From the NCBI GenBank assembly GCA_902793195.1, contig CADBCS010000029.1, forward strand, positions 1 to 34,692: 34,692 nucleotides of DNA, given 5' to 3'. Numbering within the stretch: position 1 is the first letter of the stretch; every line of letters starts with the position of its first letter. Shown one piece after another: positions 7,521 through 14,660 of the stretch. The notes beneath the pieces are model-generated. The model worked only from the letters and a program-made list of their open reading frames with translations, was not told where the DNA came from and did no database searches. Source of the DNA: an uncultured Coriobacteriaceae bacterium (GTDB lineage Bacteria; Actinomycetota; Coriobacteriia; Coriobacteriales; Atopobiaceae). Made by a program: the position numbers and the translations under genes.

Positions 7521-8993
7521 ATGTCGAGTCTCAACCGAAGCGTACGTCACGCGGGTGCCGCGACCATAAACAGAAGCGGTCATCCCGCCTATGCCATGGA
7601 TGACAAGACCAAGCTTGTGATCATGGCGCTCACCTCCATGTTGGCGGAGCCCAAATTCTACGGTGACACAGCGTCCGATCTGCTGATGTTGGCGCAGGAC
7701 CTGTGCCGAGCTGGCGAGGGGGCCTTCGTGGCCAAGCTCGCCGTGTGGGCGCGCACCAAGGGCAACATACGCTCCGTGAGCCACGTGCTCATGGCAGTGG
7801 TCGCTCACGAGTGCACGGGCCAGGCGTTCGTTAGGCCAGCGGTGAGAGTCGTGGCCTCCCGCCGTGGTGACGACGGCACCGAGCTCTTGGCGACGTACCA
7901 TGCCCTATTCGGAGAATCTGTGCGCTGGCCGCATGCGCTTCAGCGAGGCGTGCGCGACGCACTGGAGGGCATGAGCGCCTTCCAGATCGCCAAGTACCAG
8001 TCGAGGGGACGTGAGTTCACGCTGCGCGACACGCTGCGCATCGCGCATCCCGTGCCTCGGGATGCGGAGGCGGCACGTGCCATGCGGCGCTGCGTGGAGG
8101 GGACGCTTGCCGTGCCCAAGGGGTGGGAGAGCGAGCTGTCGGCTCGCGGCAATACCGCAGAGGTGTGGAACGAGCTCATAGTCGAGCATCGTCTGGGCTA
8201 CATGGCGCTGTTGCGAAACCTGCGCAACATCGTGGCCAGCGGCGCGGACTACGACCCCGTGCTCAAGGTCCTCTCGGATGCAGGGAACGTGCGTCGCGCG
8301 CGTCAGCTGCCCTTCCGCTACTACAGCGCCTGGCGAGAGCTTAGTGCTGCTGGCCTCATGACCACAAGCATTGCCCGAGCGCTGGACCAGGCGCTGGCGG
8401 CATCGTGCGAAAGCGCCGGGAGCCTTCCTGGCAGGACTGCGGTGCTCGTGGACACGTCTGGCTCCATGGGATTCCCGTTGAGCATCGGCTCAAAGGTGAC
8501 GTGCCGCGACGTCGCGGCGGTCTTGTGCGCCCTGCTCACGCGCATGTGCGACGACGCCTGGGTGTGCAGGTTCGATACGAGTGCCTCGGCACTAACACTT
8601 TTGGGAACGAGCGTGCTGGCAGACATTCGGTCGGTGCCGGCGTCGGGCGGTGGGACGAACATGATTGCGGGCTTCGACCGCCTCATGCAGAGTGGCTTCG
8701 ATGCAGATCGCGTGGTCGTGTTGTCCGACTGCGAGGTGAACATGGCTTTTGGTGGCCGTACCTCTGGTATGCGCACGCGCACGGTACAGAACGCGTTGGA
8801 TGCATACCGGGCGCATGTGGGCCACGACGTATGGTGCCATGCGCTTGACCTGCAGGGCTACGGCACGCAGCAGTTTGCGGGTCCCAAGGTCAACGTCATG
8901 GCAGGTTGGAGCGAGCAGGTGCTTCGCTTCGTGGCGCTTGCCGAGCATGGTTTCGGCGGTCTGGTAAACGCAATCGAGGCCGTCCGCCTATAG
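7521..8993 (+). CDS. rsr: TROVE-domain Ro60-like RNA-binding protein (Rsr family)
   Basis: The 490-residue product has an N-terminal TROVE (HEAT-like ring) region to about residue 290, with blocks typical of Ro60 such as FVAKLAVWARTKGNIRSVSHV, FQIAKYQSRGREFTLRDTLRIAHP and RRARQLPFRYYSAWREL. A C-terminal von Willebrand A domain follows, with an intact MIDAS: DTSGSM at residues 311-316, the threonine in SGGGTN, and the aspartate in LSDCEVN. Ro60 proteins form a ring that binds misfolded RNA ends and Y RNA, and bacterial Rsr works with nucleases such as PNPase in stress and starvation. The ATG is preceded by GGGAGG at a good distance. The length matches the family. A structured RNA candidate lies upstream and a clear terminator downstream. 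Protein call is strong; partner RNA is inferred. Confidence 0.92.
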   Translation: MSSLNRSVRHAGAATINRSGHPAYAMDDKTKLVIMALTSMLAEPKFYGDTASDLLMLAQDLCRAGEGAFVAKLAVWARTKGNIRSVSHVLMAVVAHECTGQAFVRPAVRVVASRRGDDGTELLATYHALFGESVRWPHALQRGVRDALEGMSAFQIAKYQSRGREFTLRDTLRIAHPVPRDAEAARAMRRCVEGTLAVPKGWESELSARGNTAEVWNELIVEHRLGYMALLRNLRNIVASGADYDPVLKVLSDAGNVRRARQLPFRYYSAWRELSAAGLMTTSIARALDQALAASCESAGSLPGRTAVLVDTSGSMGFPLSIGSKVTCRDVAAVLCALLTRMCDDAWVCRFDTSASALTLLGTSVLADIRSVPASGGGTNMIAGFDRLMQSGFDADRVVVLSDCEVNMAFGGRTSGMRTRTVQNALDAYRAHVGHDVWCHALDLQGYGTQQFAGPKVNVMAGWSEQVLRFVALAEHGFGGLVNAIEAVRL

Positions 8994-9011
8994 AAGCCGT
9001 ACCCAACTTTC

Positions 9012-9038
9012 GCAGGCCCTTCGGGGCCTGCTTTCCTT
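9012..9038 (+). terminator. Intrinsic terminator of the rsr-like gene
   Basis: A perfect GCAGGCCC / GGGCCTGC stem with a TTCG tetraloop is followed by TTTCCTT. It begins 18 bases after the stop codon and separates the rsr-like gene from the TerD-like gene downstream. Confidence 0.9.
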
Positions 9039-9068
9039 GCCTGGCCGCCCCTCGCTATCCGAGAGAAG

Positions 9069-9227
9069 GTGAGGGGCATTCGCGACCATGCGGTCGAGAA
9101 GGCGCTGTTCGCGCGAACAATGGACCATGGCCAAATCGGTCGCATGAAGCCGAAAGCAGACACCATGGTGTTGGACTTGGGATACAATGGTCATGGCGGG
9201 CAGCTAGCAGGGCTTACTCCAACGTAA
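9069..9227 (+). CDS. Possible 52-residue small ORF between rsr and the TerD-like gene
   Basis: An open frame runs from GTG at 9069 (with GAGAAGG just upstream, too close to be ideal) to TAA at 9225, with an internal ATG at 9120. The predicted peptide contains RDHAVEKALFARTMDHGQ and TMVLDLGYNGHGG. I do not recognise it. The same stretch carries two perfect palindromes that may be regulatory DNA, so the ORF may be chance. It could also be the tail of a decayed gene. Confidence 0.2.
   Translation: MRGIRDHAVEKALFARTMDHGQIGRMKPKADTMVLDLGYNGHGGQLAGLTPT
9106..9119. promoter_or_regulatory. 14-bp perfect palindrome TGTTCGCGCGAACA
   Basis: This self-complementary site lies in the 301-base gap between the rsr-like and TerD-like genes. 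It has the half-sites of a LexA box in the opposite orientation (GTTC-N4-GAAC), so it is not a standard SOS box. A regulator site for the downstream gene is plausible. Confidence 0.35.
9160..9188 (+). promoter_or_regulatory. Palindrome plus -10 box upstream of the TerD-like gene
   Basis: ACACCATGGTGT (9160-9171) is a perfect 12-bp palindrome at the place where the -35 region of a TACAAT -10 box (9183-9188) would be. This suggests a promoter with an overlapping operator and a leader of about 100 bases before the gene at 9295. No match to a known operator. Confidence 0.35.
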
Positions 9228-9294
9228 GGTTAAGATCTTATTAGTTCAGTCCTGCGATATCGCCCGCCACCTCCTTAATTCGAAGGGAGGCGTC

Positions 9295-11460
9295 ATGCTG
9301 CCAATATTCGAAGACCACCTCTTCGCTCGGGGATATTTCGTAGCAGGGGAAGATGCTTCTGGCATGGAGCATGCGGAGTCGGTGGTCGCTTCGCTTGCCT
9401 CGCTCTGGCATTACGCAAGAATCAGAATCACCTCTTTTCCTGAGTTGGCAAATGCGCACATGCTCGAGGTTGCCCAGCGTAACCTCGGCTTAAACGTCCC
9501 CGATCCGTTCTATAGGGGATTCCCGGACTCGGTTCGCAACATGCCGACCGTCCTTCGCATTGCCGACCAGCTGCTCCACTACTTCCGTACGTACTGTCAG
9601 GGTGACTTCTCGCGTGCGGGACATTCGCTGTTCGAGGCTCGCTACGAGCGCATTGCCTTTGCTGAGCACGTCCATCCAAAGGAGCTCGCCGTCATTACGC
9701 TCGAAGAGGCCGCCGAGCTACTCAAAAGAACTGCGGAAGGCCTTCTCTCCAGCACGCGACCTCTCAGTGCAAGCAACCAAGAATTGCTAGAGGCATTCAT
9801 CAGCGAAAATCCCGAGTTTGTCGTGGAACGCTGCGCGTGCAAGGATACGGCCATTCGCATCATTCTCAATACCGGAGACCTCGACTTTACACGCTTCATC
9901 GAGCTTTCCGATGTGATACGGCTCGTGGAGTGGTTACACGAGACGCGCTATCAGGAGATGCAGCTCGTTCACAGCGAGTTCCACCAAGGCCTGAGCATTC
10001 TGGAATACGCGCCTGTCTCGCAGATGAAGAAGCTCAACCTGCGCAACCGCGACAGAAAGTGCATCACTGCCGTGATGGACCGACTCTTCGAGTGTGGAAG
10101 GGTTGACATCGATACCTGTCTTGAGAAGAAGCGCCTGTGGAACGGCTTGCTTCATCATTTGCACTATCGGCCAAAATGCGCCCTCGCGCAGGAATTCTGT
10201 GCGGCCATCCGTAGCAAGGACCAACGCTCGGCATACTCCGCGATGGAGCGTTGTCTTGCTGTGGGCGATGTTCGAGGCGCAACCGATGTCCTAGTTGAGG
10301 CAAAGGGCCCAGGAGCGGTTCTTCGGCATCTGGATTACCTGCTCAGCCGAATCGATTCCACTCGGAATACTGAGCAAGTAGATGCCGACGTCGATTATGT
10401 GATTGCAGCCTGCAGCTCACGCAACCGACTCATCCTCGCGCAGTTGCTGCTTAAGTATGGTGCGCTGTCGTTTCCGCACTACAACCAGCGCGCACGTGAA
10501 TTTGCGTTCATCCGCCTGGGTTTGCTGACCAAGCATCGCGAGACCGACGAGGAGGTCGCCCGTCGCAGGTCCCTATTGCCTCGCGAGCGAGCGGAGCGCG
10601 TGGCGACGTGGGTGCGCGGGCGGCTCGATCGAATATGCCATGCCTCTCTTGGAAAGGTGTACGTAGCCGATTGCATGCACAACATTGCGGTCCCATTGCA
10701 AGAGGGCGCTTCGATGGATGGCTTTGGAACCTTGCCACGCGGTACTCGCATCCCGTTGCCCGAGAACAAGAAGGTCCGTGTGTTCACCTATTGGGAGGAG
10801 GTAGACGACATCGACCTATCGTGCCTTGCCTTAAGTGACCGTGGCGTGACGTCCGAGTTTTCTTGGCGGACCATGGCAGCCGAGGAATCTTGTACGCTTC
10901 TCTTTTCCGGCGACGAGACGAGTGGCTATGAGGGGGGTTCAGAGTACTTTGACGTGGATCTTCCGGCCTTTACCAAGGCTTATGGGGATGCTCATCACTA
11001 CCTGGTGTTTTGCAACAACGTATACAGCAGCATGACCTTCGACCGATGCATATGCCGTGCAGGTTATATGTTGCGAGACTGTATGGATTCGGGCGAGGTG
11101 TACGAACCGGCTACCGTGCAGACCTCGTTTGTGGTGAACTGCCCGAGTCGTGCCGCCTACCTTATTGCGCTCGACCTGAAGGACCCCGCAATCATCTTGC
11201 TCAACATTGGTGAGCATAGCATGCGCAACATCGCGGGGGAGGGCGATATCACATTCCTGCTAAGGTACATACGTACGACGGACTTCTTCAACGTGCGCGA
11301 CTTTGCGACTATGCTCGCAAGTGAGCTGGTTGCCACGCCCGGGGAGGCCGATGTCGTGTTTGCCGATGCATCGGCAGAGAAGCTGGGGCTAACTGAGGAC
11401 CAGGAGCTCATTCGTCCCAACAACACCGCTCGCTTGCTCGAACTGCTCAACGTTCGCTGA
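9295..11460 (+). CDS. Large protein with C-terminal TerD-like domain (721 aa)
   Basis: Residues from about 480 to 680 resemble the TerD stress-protein domain: LPRGTRIPLP, then DIDLSCLALSDRG, SGDETSGYEGGSEYFDVDL, and a late FDRCICRAGYMLRD segment. The DxD and GSE acidic positions match where TerD family members bind calcium. The first ~480 residues are mostly helical and not recognised by me. They recall the long N-terminal parts of actinobacterial and myxobacterial TerD-fusion proteins, but no RING-type cysteine cluster is evident. No signal peptide or membrane segment, so cytoplasmic. The ATG follows AAGGGAGG by 4 bases. It has its own promoter-like elements behind the rsr terminator, and is convergent with the radical SAM gene 31 bases away. 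TerD proteins belong to chemical-stress and phage-resistance systems. A stress role linked to the Ro60 protein is inferred from position only. Confidence 0.7.
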   Translation: MLPIFEDHLFARGYFVAGEDASGMEHAESVVASLASLWHYARIRITSFPELANAHMLEVAQRNLGLNVPDPFYRGFPDSVRNMPTVLRIADQLLHYFRTYCQGDFSRAGHSLFEARYERIAFAEHVHPKELAVITLEEAAELLKRTAEGLLSSTRPLSASNQELLEAFISENPEFVVERCACKDTAIRIILNTGDLDFTRFIELSDVIRLVEWLHETRYQEMQLVHSEFHQGLSILEYAPVSQMKKLNLRNRDRKCITAVMDRLFECGRVDIDTCLEKKRLWNGLLHHLHYRPKCALAQEFCAAIRSKDQRSAYSAMERCLAVGDVRGATDVLVEAKGPGAVLRHLDYLLSRIDSTRNTEQVDADVDYVIAACSSRNRLILAQLLLKYGALSFPHYNQRAREFAFIRLGLLTKHRETDEEVARRRSLLPRERAERVATWVRGRLDRICHASLGKVYVADCMHNIAVPLQEGASMDGFGTLPRGTRIPLPENKKVRVFTYWEEVDDIDLSCLALSDRGVTSEFSWRTMAAEESCTLLFSGDETSGYEGGSEYFDVDLPAFTKAYGDAHHYLVFCNNVYSSMTFDRCICRAGYMLRDCMDSGEVYEPATVQTSFVVNCPSRAAYLIALDLKDPAIILLNIGEHSMRNIAGEGDITFLLRYIRTTDFFNVRDFATMLASELVATPGEADVVFADASAEKLGLTEDQELIRPNNTARLLELLNVR

Positions 11461-11491
11461 CTCTTAATCTACCTAACAAAGAATCTTGCCA

Positions 11492-12847
11492 TCAGGCTTC
11501 GTCGTCGTGTTTTTCCTCACCAATACGGGCGTGCAGCGCCAAGACATACTGCTCGGGATCGTTTTTGAACGCGATGCAGTCGCGACCGTAGAACAGGCGC
11601 TTGTGAGGACATCCGCCAACGCAGGTTGGGAGCCACACGCACTCACGACACTCCTCGTCGGGAATGGGACAGGCAGTGTTGAGATACATGGTAAGGTTGT
11701 CGGGTTTGCTCGCAGTGGCCAATGGGTCTGCCGGATCCCAGTCACGTGCGGTCCCGAAGCTAATGGAAGGCTTGTCCACTGCCTCCCAGCACTTTTGCAG
11801 GTTGCCCTTCTCGTCTATGCCCACAGCCCAGATGGAATGCGACCCGCAGTAGTGACCGCGACCCACACTAAAGCGACTGGCTTCCAGGCGGATGCCAACC
11901 TCGCTTCCGTCACCACCGCAGAGCAAACCAACCTGCACGCCACGCTCTTCGGCAGTCGTACTGGTGGTAACGGGTGCGCAGTAATAGTGCAGCTTGTTGC
12001 CAGACTCCCTTGCGAGCTCACCGATGAATGCCTCGAGCGCGTCCATCTCGGAGCGGTTGCCCTCATGTACGTTGTGGCGAATGTCAACCTTAAAGGGAAG
12101 CCTCAGATTGCGCAGGTTGGACGTGATGCAATCGAACGTAGGACCGCCATTGGCAAGACGGCGTGTTGCATCGTGGGTGCTTCCCATACCGTCGATGGTT
12201 ATCTGCGCGCTTTCGACCTTGCAGCGACCGAGCATTTCGGCAACGTCTTGGGTGAGAAGGTACCCGTTCGTGACAATGCTTGCATGGTAGTTGCCGTCAC
12301 GTTCATCTGTTAGGGCTATCAGACGCGCGGAAAGAGACTCGATGATGTCGCAGGCCAGCAACGGCTCGCCACCGAACCACGTTATGTGTAGATTCGCGCA
12401 ACCGCTCGTCTCGAGCATGCGTTTTGCCAACGCGACGACGTCATCCTGCACCGCTTGGGACATCATTCCCGCACGATGGTCCTCAAAGCAATAGGGACAG
12501 TCGAAGTTGCATCCCATCGTGGGGCAGATTGTCAGGCCAACAGCATGAGGGCTGGCGCATGCGCCTCGCCCCATGACCTCGAGCGCGGCACGCTCGTCGA
12601 AGTTGCAGATTACGCCACGCTTGGCGAACCGCTCGATTATGGGATGGTGCTCGTCGATATCGTCCAGGACGGAGAGCAGGTAGGTTTCGATGGGGGTGTA
12701 CTCTGCACACGTGCCTCTATAGAGGTTGGCGATTGCAACCATCTTCGTGCCTGGGACTCGCGCGCTTATGTTGTATCGCGAAACATGCCATCCCGCCTCG
12801 GATGCGGTTCGTGCGGTGGTTTTCTGTGCGCTGCGCTTGGATTCCAC
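11492..12847 (-). CDS. Radical SAM/SPASM domain protein, probable peptide maturase
   Basis: The 451-residue product has a radical SAM cluster motif CNFDCPYC (Cys at about 113, 117 and 120) followed by ITWFGGEPLL and VTNGYLL. A C-terminal SPASM domain has the expected cysteines: CGSHSIWAVGIDEKGNLQKC, CPIPDEECRECVWLPTC, GGCPH and a final C near RDCIAF. The N-terminal ~95 residues resemble the extension seen in RiPP maturases, with SRYNI and a late NFDE. I chose the GTG at 12847 because GGGAGG precedes it; an ATG 11 codons upstream has no ribosome site. SPASM enzymes bind extra Fe-S clusters and modify peptides or proteins. No convincing precursor peptide was found in the adjacent gaps, so the substrate is unknown. 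Convergent with the TerD-like gene. Confidence 0.85.
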   Translation of the reverse strand: MESKRSAQKTTARTASEAGWHVSRYNISARVPGTKMVAIANLYRGTCAEYTPIETYLLSVLDDIDEHHPIIERFAKRGVICNFDERAALEVMGRGACASPHAVGLTICPTMGCNFDCPYCFEDHRAGMMSQAVQDDVVALAKRMLETSGCANLHITWFGGEPLLACDIIESLSARLIALTDERDGNYHASIVTNGYLLTQDVAEMLGRCKVESAQITIDGMGSTHDATRRLANGGPTFDCITSNLRNLRLPFKVDIRHNVHEGNRSEMDALEAFIGELARESGNKLHYYCAPVTTSTTAEERGVQVGLLCGGDGSEVGIRLEASRFSVGRGHYCGSHSIWAVGIDEKGNLQKCWEAVDKPSISFGTARDWDPADPLATASKPDNLTMYLNTACPIPDEECRECVWLPTCVGGCPHKRLFYGRDCIAFKNDPEQYVLALHARIGEEKHDDEA

Positions 12848-13029
12848 AGTACCTCCCATTCCATCAACGATATTGGGCATTGTACAGCATGCCGCGCAAG
12901 GACTTGGGTGGGGGAGGACATAAGAGACTAACGGATGTATCCATCGTGTTACAGGTGTACAAAGCGGGAAGTCGTGAGGGACCCGCTAAGTGTATAAATT
13001 CGTTCGTCCGAAAAGGTTAGGAGGATATT

Positions 13030-13353
13030 ATGGCTTTTTGCAAGAATTGCGGTGCCCAGCTTCCCGATGGAACGACTGTCTGCCCTTCATGCGGAACCGC
13101 TCAGGACAATGTTGCTCCGAATAATGCGGCACCGGGCGCCCCGAACAATGCGGTCGTAGACTCGGGTTCGTTTGGCTATGGTGTGCTCGGCTTCTGCATC
13201 CCCCTCGTTGGCTTGATTCTGTTCCTCGTATGGAAGGACACCAAGCCTCGTTCGGCAAAGGTCGCGGGCATTGGTGCTCTCGTATCCGTAGCCATTGGCG
13301 TTGTGTTCTACATCATCGCCATTGTGGCAGGCGTTGCGGCCTCCGTGCACTAG
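13030..13353 (+). CDS. Zinc-ribbon protein with two membrane segments (107 aa)
   Basis: The N-terminus has a two-knuckle zinc ribbon, FCKNCGAQL and VCPSCGTAQ. An Asn/Ala/Pro-rich linker follows, then two hydrophobic helices around residues 50-68 and 79-105. Such short zinc-ribbon membrane proteins are common in Firmicutes and Actinobacteria and have no defined function. The ATG is preceded by TTAGGAGG with good spacing, and TATAAA at 12993 is a possible -10 box. The stop codon overlaps a GTG that may start the next gene, which suggests coupling. Confidence 0.85.
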   Translation: MAFCKNCGAQLPDGTTVCPSCGTAQDNVAPNNAAPGAPNNAVVDSGSFGYGVLGFCIPLVGLILFLVWKDTKPRSAKVAGIGALVSVAIGVVFYIIAIVAGVAASVH

Positions 13354-13736
13354 TGGTTCTACGACGACTTGTCGATATAACCTATAGGTGGCTGCCGATA
13401 ATCTTTGGTTGCCATTGCAAGCCTGAACGCTCCTTCTTCTATAGGGGCGTTCAGTTTCCTATTTGTGCGCGATGTACAGGAATGCTTGCAGGGATGCTCT
13501 TGTTTGTTCTGACTGCATACTGGTTTGTTCCGCCCGTTCCCTTTTTGTCCGCAATGATCGTACCGCTCATAGTTGATGGGACCGTTCAGGCACGGACAAC
13601 GTACGAGAGCAACAACGTCTTGCGCCTGATAACTGGCATGCTGTGTGGATACGCAGTGTTCGGCCTGTTTGGTGCGCTTCTTTTGTCTGGTTACACGCTT
13701 GGCTATCAATTTGGAAAAGAGCATATAGCCCGATAG
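13353..13736 (+). CDS. DUF2085 family membrane protein
   Basis: The protein contains the DUF2085 signature CHCKPERSFFYRGVQFPICA followed by RCTG, then about three membrane helices (AGMLLFVLTAYWFV, FLSAMIVPLIVDG, LCGYAVFGLFGALLLSGYTLGY). The paired Cys/His residues suggest metal binding. The frame is open further upstream inside the zinc-ribbon gene. I chose GTG at 13353, which overlaps the upstream TAG stop by one base and fits translational coupling, although no separate ribosome site is visible. At about 127 residues the length is normal. Function is unknown for the family. Confidence 0.75.
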   Translation: MVLRRLVDITYRWLPIIFGCHCKPERSFFYRGVQFPICARCTGMLAGMLLFVLTAYWFVPPVPFLSAMIVPLIVDGTVQARTTYESNNVLRLITGMLCGYAVFGLFGALLLSGYTLGYQFGKEHIAR

Positions 13737-13769
13737 GACCAAGTCCTCATGCAGGATAGGCTAAAGAAA

Positions 13770-13802
13770 CGGGCCAGGCAGAGGATGCCTGGCCCGCGTT
13801 TT
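13770..13802. terminator. Bidirectional terminator between convergent genes
   Basis: CGGGCCAGGCA and TGCCTGGCCCG form a perfect 11-bp stem with a GAGGA loop. It is followed by CGTTTT on the plus strand and by TTTCTTT on the minus strand, so it can serve both the DUF2085 and the TPM gene. Confidence 0.9.
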
Positions 13803-13822
13803 GAGCGTCGGATTGACGGCGC

Positions 13823-14650
13823 CTAGAAGTCACCACCACCAGAACCGCTAAAGCCGCCACCCATGTCGCTCCATCCGCCTCCGCTGTCACTATCGTTGTC
13901 CTCGTGCTTTGGAAGCGGTACGACCGCTAGGTGCCTGTCAACAAACGTGTCGGTGCTTATGCGCAGGTCCAAGCCTTCTGGGTCTGCGTAATTCGCCGCT
14001 GCCGACTGGGTACGGGCAGTGAGCATTGCATCCTTCTCGCTCCTTACGATGCCAAAGGCTATGAGAAGGGGAATAGCAATCGTCGCCAATACCTTAACGA
14101 GCAGCGTGATGACATGCGGGCTCGTCCACTGCTTTCCGTGCTTAGCAAAGTAATCGAGTTGTTTGCCGACGGTGCTATAGTACTCATTTGCGGCGTCGTA
14201 CCATGCGTCATGCTTGAGTTCGGACTTGACGTTATCCTCAAGCTCATCCACCCCGTCATCGGAGAATGGGTCGTTGGCCGAGCTGGCAAAGTACTTTACC
14301 GTTACGTACTTACGCGAGTTCACGGCAACGACGAACAGGATGCATCCATTGTTGTCACGCTTGTCCAAGCCTTTGTCCACTATGACCGAACGGCCGAACT
14401 CGTTTCGCCCAGACGCCGAGGATTCGTCACCGCTCATGTGGTCGGTAAACAGGAAGTGGACGCCAACGTGGTACGACCTCTCGTAATCGGCACCCTTGGA
14501 CTCGAGTTCGTTGAACTCGCTGGAAGACAACACGTCCTGCTCATCGAAGACGTACGTGCCTGTTTGTCCAAATGCCACGGTCGGTGTAAGGAAGAGTGCC
14601 AAGAGCACGATGGGCAGCAAGGCGAAGAGGTGTTTTTTGATGATTCGCAT
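13823..14650 (-). CDS. TPM-domain (YgcG-like) exported membrane protein
   Basis: The start ATG at 14650 follows GGGAGG. A signal peptide or anchor (KKHLFALLPIVLLALFL) leads into a TPM domain of about 130 residues (YVFDEQDVLSSSEFNELES ... GCILFVVAVNSRKYVTVKYF). A second membrane helix follows around VITLLVKVLATIAIPLLIAF. The C-terminus is Gly/Ser/Phe-rich (GGGFSGSGGGDF), as usual for this family. TPM domains are found in proteins tied to photosystem repair in plants and to unknown envelope functions in bacteria. It lies 10 bases downstream of a zinc-ribbon membrane protein gene and is almost certainly cotranscribed with it. Confidence 0.85.
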   Translation of the reverse strand: MRIIKKHLFALLPIVLLALFLTPTVAFGQTGTYVFDEQDVLSSSEFNELESKGADYERSYHVGVHFLFTDHMSGDESSASGRNEFGRSVIVDKGLDKRDNNGCILFVVAVNSRKYVTVKYFASSANDPFSDDGVDELEDNVKSELKHDAWYDAANEYYSTVGKQLDYFAKHGKQWTSPHVITLLVKVLATIAIPLLIAFGIVRSEKDAMLTARTQSAAANYADPEGLDLRISTDTFVDRHLAVVPLPKHEDNDSDSGGGWSDMGGGFSGSGGGDF

Positions 14651-14660
14651 GTGAGCCTCC

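Noticed and set aside
9106..9119. LexA/SOS box
   Set aside because: The half-sites are in the order GTTC-N4-GAAC, the reverse of the Gram-positive GAAC-N4-GTTC box.
12864..12944. 26-residue minus-strand ORF just upstream of the radical SAM gene, considered as a precursor peptide
   Set aside because: It has no ribosome site, no leader-core organisation, and its proline run is not typical of RiPP precursors.
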